DNA of 64,000 bases from Lolium rigidum (Eukaryota; Streptophyta; Magnoliopsida; Poales; Poaceae): NCBI RefSeq assembly GCF_022539505.1, contig NC_061514.1, positions 329,637,090 through 329,701,089 on the forward strand. The letters run 5' to 3'. Below, piece after piece: positions 57,611-64,000 of this stretch. Each line of letters starts with the position of its first letter. Positions within the stretch are counted from its first letter, which is position 1. The notes under the pieces were generated by a model. That model did no database searches and was not told the DNA's origin. It was given only the letters and a program-made list of their open reading frames with translations. The position numbers and the translations under genes were made by a program.

Positions 57611-58764
57611 CTACTGATCCCCTTGGTCTGCGCCGCAGTTCCTCATGGCCTGCAGCACCGCCCCCCTCACGGCATCCTCGTCCACATTATGGGCCTGGCT
57701 CTGCGTGCAAAAACCAAGAATCAGCCAAGATAATTGTGTACTCTCGACCAATCGATCGACACATCGATCGGTCACACGCACACTGCTTGTCGCCCGTGTG
57801 GGGACGCTATCGAATTATTGATGAACTATATGTAGAGTTGGATCGAAGGATCTTGAACTTCTTCACTGTTAAGGTAATCGTTTAATGATCGAAGAGGCAT
57901 TGTCATCTAGTACGTACCTCTCCTCCTCCCATCGCTTCCAGTCGGAAGGTATCGGTGGAAGACGCCGTGGCTTGGAGCACGGTGAGGCCCAGCTCCTCGA
58001 ACGCTTCCAGCACGGAGACGAGGAGGCCGGGGCAGCTCTTGTCGGAGGACACGTTCACGAGGAACCCATGCCCTAGGCTTTCGACACTCACCTGCAGAAT
58101 AAAATGATTGAATCATCTTGTATCATAGTACTATAATGCAAGTACAGTACACTCCCAAGATCGTAGGTGCAGTGATATATAGGTGCGTGTCTGTGTGTAC
58201 CGTCGGAAATGAGTTGTCCTTGTGCGAGTGCGTCGCTTCCTCCTCGCGTGCGATCTCCTGATTGAGCCTCACGACCTTCTGCTTCAGCTCCTTGATGTAC
58301 TCCGACGCATCCATGATTATGGAAGTATTGCTCAGCTGTTGTGTATATCATTATTCAGGGCAAACGAAAACATACATCAAGTTAGTACTTAATTATTTTA
58401 CTTCTTCTCTCATAATACTTCCTCGTTTTGGAAAGCTAGTTTTATATTCAGTGAAAGGAGGGAGTACATAGTATCGCAAATCATGGAGATCGATCGAAAT
58501 GTGCCTCAAGTTGTTAGGAGCGTGCGCTATGTGTGTGCTCTCTCCCGTAACACGAAAAGAAGAGGCAAATATTCCATGTGATGTGTGTGCATACCGCAAA
58601 TTAGAAGGTGATTCGAATGAGAGCATAAGATCACACTGAGGATATATAGCTAGCACAGGGGAAAAGCAAGAAGAAGCATTGTTTACCGCGTGGGAGTGAG
58701 TGATGGAGCGAAGGATTTGCATCTTCTCATGTAGAGCAGCCGCTTTCTTGCGTTCCCTCGACAT
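57611..58764 (-). CDS. Small HLH protein with ACT-like domain (158 aa, 4 exons)
   Basis: Exons join(57611-57700, 57918-58091, 58201-58335, 58687-58764) on the minus strand give 26+45+58+29 residues. All introns are GT-AG and phase 0. Residues 1-55 form a helix-loop-helix (RERKKAAALHEKMQILRSIT, then SIIMDASEYIKELKQKVVRL). The usual H-E-R basic contacts are absent; only SRERKK precedes helix 1. Residues 70-130 form a plant ACT-like domain (GHGFLVNVSSDKSCPGLLVS, VLEAFEELGLTVLQATASST), and the tail is DEDAVRGAVLQAMRNCG. This resembles the bHLH35-like/ACT group. By analogy it would dimerise with bHLH factors in the nucleus and, lacking a basic region, would not bind E-boxes itself. The frame is intact and looks functional. 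Confidence 0.9.
58417..58466. repeat. Short Stowaway-like remnant in intron 1
   Basis: TACTTCCTCGTTTTGG ... AAAGGAGGGAGTA has the look of the two ends of a Stowaway MITE (CTCCCTCCGT type) joined after an internal deletion. It is inside intron 1 of the HLH-ACT gene. Confidence 0.45.
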
Positions 58765-58909
58765 TATTCCTCAAAGTACTAGCTGTATCTAGTCCCACTT
58801 CAAATGGAGAGCGAGCCTGTTCAAAAAAAAAAAAAATGGAGAGCGAGAGAGAGATAGAGAAGAGGCGGAGAGAGGATGAGGATGAAGAGAAGCTCCCAAC
58901 GGGCGCGCC

Positions 58910-58917
58910 TTTATATA
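58910..58917 (-). promoter_or_regulatory. TATA box of the HLH-ACT gene
   Basis: On the minus strand CTATATAAAGG lies about 150 nt upstream of the ATG. A GA-rich leader (58840-58890) separates them. Confidence 0.65.
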
Positions 58918-58920
58918 GAG

Positions 58921-60030
58921 AGACGTTCGGAGGTCGCCGCTCACGTGACCTTATTGCGCTTTAGGGAATTGAATGGATGATGGGATGACGAGGAGAGATT
59001 CGATTCTACATAGGTTCAAAATGCAGTTTGGCTCTTTCTCCAGCTGTTCTTTCCTTTCCCTGCATAATGCTACCGAGAAATACAAATATGCATGTAGGAT
59101 CAGCCTGCCGTATAGTAGTGTACTGTCAGTTGCTGTGCACGGTGTGTGCTTCTTTCATGTGAGTGCATGCATGATCCAAGACTTAACTAATGGGCAACTG
59201 TTGTTTGTCCAACGTTGCCAGAAAATTAACTATACGGAGACGATTTTCCCATGTTTTGCTAAATCTCGGACAACTTCCCGGAAAAAATATATACATCGAC
59301 TCGATTTAAAAATCAAGATTTAAGCGAGTACATAAAAGCTAATAAAATGAATGATAAAATTATAGTAGTAGGACTCATGGTTATCTATGGCAGTTGAGGA
59401 GATAACTATTTAAGGTCGACTAAGCACAAAGAGACTACAGTACACCTAATCATAGCAAATTTCCAGGCAAAGGTAGCCGGTGATCGATATTCACAGATAA
59501 AACCCGCACATTTTTCATGTTGACTTAGCAAATTTTAAAAAGTTATCCTTAGCACTTCTACTAGTTTTATGCAAGGCTGTACAAAAAATTATTTTGCATT
59601 ATGTAATATGGTGGCGTGAAAGAAACAAGGCTTCAAGTCGGTCTTGTGTTCAACAAGTGGCCTCGGAATTTTTTGGTCGGATGGTTGAATGTTGTTAATG
59701 GGAATAGTTATTCGCTTTTCTTAACAACGGGATGGGACCAGGGGATTTCTTTGTCCATCATGCTATTGATCCAGGTTCGCATACACCAATATTGATTTTG
59801 GTAAAGGACGCCTTAGATGCACGAAGTTCCAAAATAGTTACGCATAAAAAGGATTTTGGGTATAGTTTTCCTTGTGGCGGCCGAGGGCGTGGCGGTATTT
59901 GTGATATTTCTGATTGGGATGCATTTTATTTGGTAGTTTGTTAGATCTGAAATACCATTGGATGATTAGCTTTTGTGGGCATTGGAAACATATCACATTA
60001 TGGCGGGACACCATATACCAACTTAATGAC
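58921..60030. other. Upstream region of the HLH-ACT gene and spacer
   Basis: No supported gene. Plus-strand text at 59600-59940 (WWRERNKASSRSCVQQVASE...) looks like degenerate coding of unknown origin. Confidence 0.35.
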
Positions 60031-60344
60031 TTAGACTACCCACAATGGGAGTATCATAGGTAGTATCATGCATTCCATGCATGCAAAATGCTGATGTGGC
60101 AGTGCAATTAAGGATGAGAGATAGGGTACTAGTATCATAGGTAGATACTGTATCATAGCACATACTACTAGAAATATTAATGTCAAGTTAATCTTGTACA
60201 TATATTTGCATTGAGATTCTACAAAATAATTTATATATGGAGACTATGATACTAGTATATGATACCATGCATTGTGGAGATAATAACATGTAGTATCATA
60301 GGCATGATATTTCTATATGATACTATGCATTGTGACTAGTCTTA
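60031..60344. mobile_element. Tourist-type MITE (PIF/Harbinger), 308 bp, TSD TTA
   Basis: TTA at 60031-60033 and 60342-60344 flanks an element that starts GACTACCCACAATGGGAGTA and ends with the inverse of GACTAGTCACAATGCATAGT. TIRs are about 25 bp with several mismatches. Internal GTATCATAGGTAGTATCATG-like motifs recur. No coding capacity. Confidence 0.85.
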
Positions 60345-61587
60345 TCCACTTATTTGATGGGATGGTTAATTAAGACCTTCTCATCACGGCACAACAAGGG
60401 TACGTGTCTATTGATTTTGAGTGTGGTTAGTTCTCTGTTGACATAGAACTAGCTTAATTAATTCTCGGGCACCTAATTTCATGTGTAATTCTCGTATCCA
60501 CGAATCATGATAAATATCGAACGATTTTAAAGTTAACCTAAAACTAACTTAATTATCGGTTGACTAGAACTAGCAAAAAGGGCTACTCATTTTGTCAGAA
60601 AAGGCAGATTATATATATTTCCAAACAAGTGTCAACCTTTATATATTTCCGGAAAGAAAAAAACATTAAACCGAATTAAAAGAGGCCGGTGTCGCCGAAA
60701 GCGGACAGCTTGGAATATGCCCTGTACCGCGTACGTTTTGTAGGTAGGGTTGCTGCCACTCTCATCCATCATCCATGGCAGCATACACGGCACGGGTCGC
60801 GTGGCCCTTTCCCCTCTCGTCGACGTACGCACGGGTCGCGTGGCTGTTTCTCGCGCGGCATGCACTTGATTTCAGCTACTTAGCGGCCACCACCACTAAC
60901 ATGGCATATGTGTACGTACGTACATTCACGCGTAGAGCTCCAACTCCAACTCATCATATATATTCTGTATGGCCAGTGCTTGGAATTGTACGTACACTGG
61001 TGACACACATGCGCGCGTCTTATTTACGTCGCGCACGTTCGGTGGCGTGTAGATTTGGGCTCTCCTCCTCCTCCTCCGGCTCCGTGAAGTGGGGCGCCCC
61101 ACGACCGGCCGTACGTCAAAGGATGGGTCGCCGGCCGGCTCACCGCCCCGCCGGTACCGGTGTGTGAGCTTGCTAGCTAGCTTGGGAACGGCGACATCGA
61201 TCAACGACGGCAACATCGATCCCTGCACCTGCATGCATGGCAGCAAGGACGAGCGAGGCCTCGGAATTCCATGCGTATATCCGGGGAACCATCGGCCGGA
61301 CGTGCTTGTCTTGTGGTATGACTGGTGTACGTCTATGGGTCACACTAGCCAATTGGGGACGGCCTTGGGTATTCTAATTCAAGCTTTGCGCGTCGATTGA
61401 CCACGGTCTCACAAGGAATTGACCAAGAAGGCGGCCATGTTGGACAGTTGGAGTATACTAGGAATATTAGGACCATCCAGTGAACAGCTTAATTAAAGCG
61501 ACTGCCTATCAAGTTGTAGCCAATAGGTTTTCTTTACAGTAATCGGCCAGCTTACAGCATCTACATTTCGAGGTCCCAAAGCATTCC
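60345..61587. other. Spacer
   Basis: No supported gene. CACGGGTCGCGTGGC occurs twice (near 60790 and 60831), a short direct repeat. Confidence 0.4.
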
Positions 61588-62673
61588 TTATAGCATCTTC
61601 ACTCGCGTCTCCCAAATCGTCTCCCAAAAGGATTTAAGGCGCGTTAGACAAAAAATCGTTTTCAGACGCGCGTCCTAAAAGCCTTTTTTGTCCGGCGCGG
61701 CTCAATACGGTGTCCGACGCCCCGAGCCTGTCCCCGCTACACAGGGGACACTCCGGGCACGCTGGACACAACGAAATGAGAGGCGAGGAGGTGCGGGCCC
61801 GACGCATCAGCGGCTTGGAAGCTCAACCGCCGCCTACGTAGCGACGGTGCAGTTGCTGGGAAGGGGAACCTTCGCATTGGCAACCGCGTCAACCGACGCG
61901 CCAACCCTCGAAAGAGCAACCGCCGCTCTCTTCGACTTTTGTGTCGCCGTTCATCCGCGCTCAATAAGACCCGTACGTAGGCGCTTTCGGATCTTCAACC
62001 GGCCGCCATTCATCCAAGCTTCTCACGATGAGCTACATCTCTAGGCTTCCATCAGACACCGGCAGCAAGGGCAAGTCTCCAGGATGGCGACATTGGTGGG
62101 ATAGAGTCCGGACGCCCAGCAGCGGTGATGATTCCCCGTCGCCACTGGACAATGCGGAGGAATGGCAGGCTGTGGAGGAGGAGGCGGAGGAGGAAGGGTC
62201 TGAGGAGGCGACGGCGGCGGCCCGGTCGAAGGTGGAGGCGTACACGAAAGCGAAGGCCAAGGTCAAGGCGCAGCCGCCGAGCACCGTCCACGATGAGGAG
62301 GACACAAGTTCCTCCAACGCATCGACCGATACCGTCTCTTCGGAAGAGGTGACGAGAAGGAAGCGCCACCGTGATAAGGATGACGAGGCGGAGCCATCAA
62401 AGAAGAAGAAGTAGTAGTTTAAAAAAATTATGTAATTTAATTATGTTTTTCGAAGTTTTTATATGTAATTTGTTTATGTTGCACCGATTTGAATATTAGT
62501 ACAGAGTTTTCTTCTATCTATTAAAATTAATTTTTAAGTTTTGGGGGCGCGTTTGGGGAACGCGGCTGGGGAGCGACGTCCCCCAAACACGACACGAACG
62601 AAACACGTCCCCCAAACGCTCGATCCGGCGCCATTTGGGGGACGGTTTGGGGGAGCAACTGGAGATGCTCTTA
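61588..62673. mobile_element. PIF/Harbinger-type element, 1,080 bp, TSD TTA
   Basis: TTA at 61588-61590 and 62671-62673 flanks TAGCATCTTCACTCGCG ... CAACTGGAGATGCTC. The subterminal CGTCTCCCAAATCG / GGTTTGGGGGAG text is typical of grass Harbinger derivatives. It carries an ORF but no transposase, so it is non-autonomous. Confidence 0.8.
62028..62414 (+). CDS. Element-borne ORF, acidic protein with Lys-rich C-terminus (128 aa)
   Basis: Intact frame MSYISRLPSDTGSKGKSPGW, RHWWDRVRTPSSGDDSPSPL, an acidic segment (EEWQAVEEEAEEEGSEEATA), an Ala/Lys helix (KVEAYTKAKAKVKAQ), a Ser-rich acidic segment and a basic end (RRKRHRDKDDEAEPSKKKK) that could be a nuclear localisation signal. No family recognised. 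It lies inside the non-autonomous element with TTA duplications. An upstream frame from 61688 overlaps and may be the true 5' coding part or noise. Expression is unproven. Confidence 0.5.
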   Translation: MSYISRLPSDTGSKGKSPGWRHWWDRVRTPSSGDDSPSPLDNAEEWQAVEEEAEEEGSEEATAAARSKVEAYTKAKAKVKAQPPSTVHDEEDTSSSNASTDTVSSEEVTRRKRHRDKDDEAEPSKKKK

Positions 62674-63184
62674 TAAGGCTTTTTTGGGACACACCGGTAA
62701 CTTATGGCGTTGTTGGTTGCTCGCAATATATTTATGCATCGGACAAGATCTTCTCTTTAAAGCTATGTTTAACTGGACCAAATGCATATCCCTGAATGAC
62801 AGTTTATTTAGTTCCTAACAAAAAAAATCAGCCCATTTGTGCATATTGTTTGGTTGGCAACTAAGCTACAATCTACATATGAACTAGGAATCTTGGCCTG
62901 ATTGCTAATCTGCCGTCCCGTGGTTTAGTTACCACTTCTCCCAAGTGATGATATTACCTCTCATCACTTGGAACAAAGAGGCAGCATAACAACATTTGAA
63001 CAAACTAACAAGCATGACAACTATAATGCGTTCATTCCTACACATCTAGTTTAGCCCTAGCTAATATCAAATGGTAGTTCAGCACACAAGTAGTCGACTT
63101 ATGCACATAAACAGGACACAAACGGGAGTTGCTCACAACACAACACGGTATGGAAATGATTCTTCTTCTTATTATTCTTCTTCT
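62674..63184. other. Spacer, probably 3' region of the Harbinger copy to the right
   Basis: No frame or repeat that I can name. Confidence 0.35.
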
Positions 63185-64000
63185 TCTTCAGATCCTGGAA
63201 TTGTGTCTGTTAGCCTACATAGTATCCGCCCACTCATGTCTCTTGTTCTTATAGGTGGTGTTATTGTTGGCAGCAACAGCATGGCCAGCATCAATGTCGT
63301 GAGGCATAACTTCATGCTCCTCCGGGAAGAACGAATCAAGACCCTATCCTAAGATCCAGTTATGCAGAATGCAACATGCAAAAACTAGCTTAACGTGGGT
63401 GGAGAAAGTGTGGAAAGGCTTCTAATCAAGGATCTAAATGTGTTCTTCAGAGCTATGAATGCCCTCTCGACCGTGACTCTGAGGCTATAGTGTCTAAGAT
63501 TGAAGAGGTCCTTGGCATTCCTGGGATAGAACCTTGTAGAGAACTCATTGCGGTGCTACCTTGTGGACTTGAAGGGTGGAAGAAAACCAGGGCGGCAAGC
63601 ATAAACAACATCAGATAGGTAGAACTTACCGTCAGGGACTTTTAGGCCATCAACTCTCGCCAAGCTGTCAATTAGAATTGTAGCATCATGGTCTGATCCT
63701 TCCCACCGAGCAAGCACATATGTGAAATTCATGTCGAAGTCAACAACGACAAGAACATTCTGGTCGGTGTAGTGCTTTCTCCCATGTAAGCAAGAGCCTG
63801 GCTTTAGGGCACTTTCGTTGTTACATGAGTGCCATCAATGGCCCCAAAACAATCCTGGCATGAACATGAACAAATGGTTAGGCGTTTGTGTTGTTCAAAT
63901 GTGTAAAGCACATGGTTCGCCTTGAAATAACTCTGTGTGTACCAACTCATTGGGACTCCAAGTGTAGAATGTTGTAGCAAGCGTACTATCCCTACAAGGG
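63185..64000 (-). pseudogene. HARBI1-type (PIF/Harbinger) DDE transposase, N-terminus beyond right edge
   Basis: Minus-strand text: QDCFGAIDGTHVTTKVP (first Asp, about 63836), stop, then one base out of register HYTDQNVLVVVDFDMNFTYV and GSDHDATILIDSLARVDGLK, PDGKFYLSDVVYACRPGFLP (second Asp, about 63620), stop, then LFNLRHYSLRVTVERAFIAL (Glu, about 63475), and a C-terminal remnant AGHAVAANNNTTYKNKRHEW near 63220-63280. The D-D-E triad of the DDE_Tnp_4 family is thus kept in sequence, but at least two stops and one frameshift inactivate the gene. Its relatives excise elements that leave TTA/TAA duplications, as seen at 60031 and 61588. Confidence 0.8.

Noticed and set aside
58973..59323. 116-codon plus-strand ORF
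   Set aside because: No domain; it starts in the promoter of the HLH-ACT gene and its composition resembles non-coding spacer.

Overview
The window is nuclear DNA from a large, repeat-rich grass genome, most likely a Triticeae species (wheat, Aegilops or barley group). The basis is the class III peroxidase and HLH-ACT gene structures with grass-like codon use, and the TE families (two ~11-12 kb CACTA elements, LINEs with zf-RVT ends, Harbinger/Tourist elements, a solo LTR whose end begins TGATACGTC). The species call is inference; no search was run.

Layout. 1-2027 (-) is a long uninterrupted reading frame for a CCHC-knuckle/DUF4283 protein that leaves the window on the left. 2118-3413 (+) is the 3' end of a LINE. 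3414-4746 is a CACTA-derived segment with a foldback repeat and one good terminus. 5086-6230 and 11449-12869 (both -) are two complete tandem class III peroxidase genes, each with three exons; the second uses a GC-AG first intron. Between and beside them lie AT-rich spacer and LINE debris. 13640-15644 plus 26871-27010 is one (-) LINE fragment split by an 11,226-bp CACTA element (15645-26870, TSD GTA). 28450-29750 is another LINE fragment and 30547-31288 a Mutator-type MITE with a 9-bp TSD. 32631-44464 is a second CACTA element (11,834 bp, TSD GTC), inserted in an hAT-like MITE. 45909-46523 is a broken B3-domain gene. 46524-52340 is LTR-retrotransposon material: an LTR-like block, a 1,398-bp solo LTR and a Gypsy pol remnant. 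53488-56308 and 60034-64000 are PIF/Harbinger-type elements with ORF1-like and transposase remnants. Between these two blocks, 57611-58764 (-) is a complete four-exon gene for a small HLH plus ACT-like protein.

How the parts relate. Three host genes look intact: two secreted peroxidases and one HLH-ACT regulator. Most of the remainder is nested transposons. Each full CACTA element carries a TNPD-type transposase gene and a second gene whose 3' part is, or derives from, a Ulp1-type cysteine protease domain. Each also carries an internal cluster of its own subterminal repeat, placed upstream of that second gene. The protease active-site pattern is retained in the first element and lost in the second. 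The Harbinger transposase remnant at the right edge lies close to several short elements with TTA target duplications that it, or a relative, could have mobilised.
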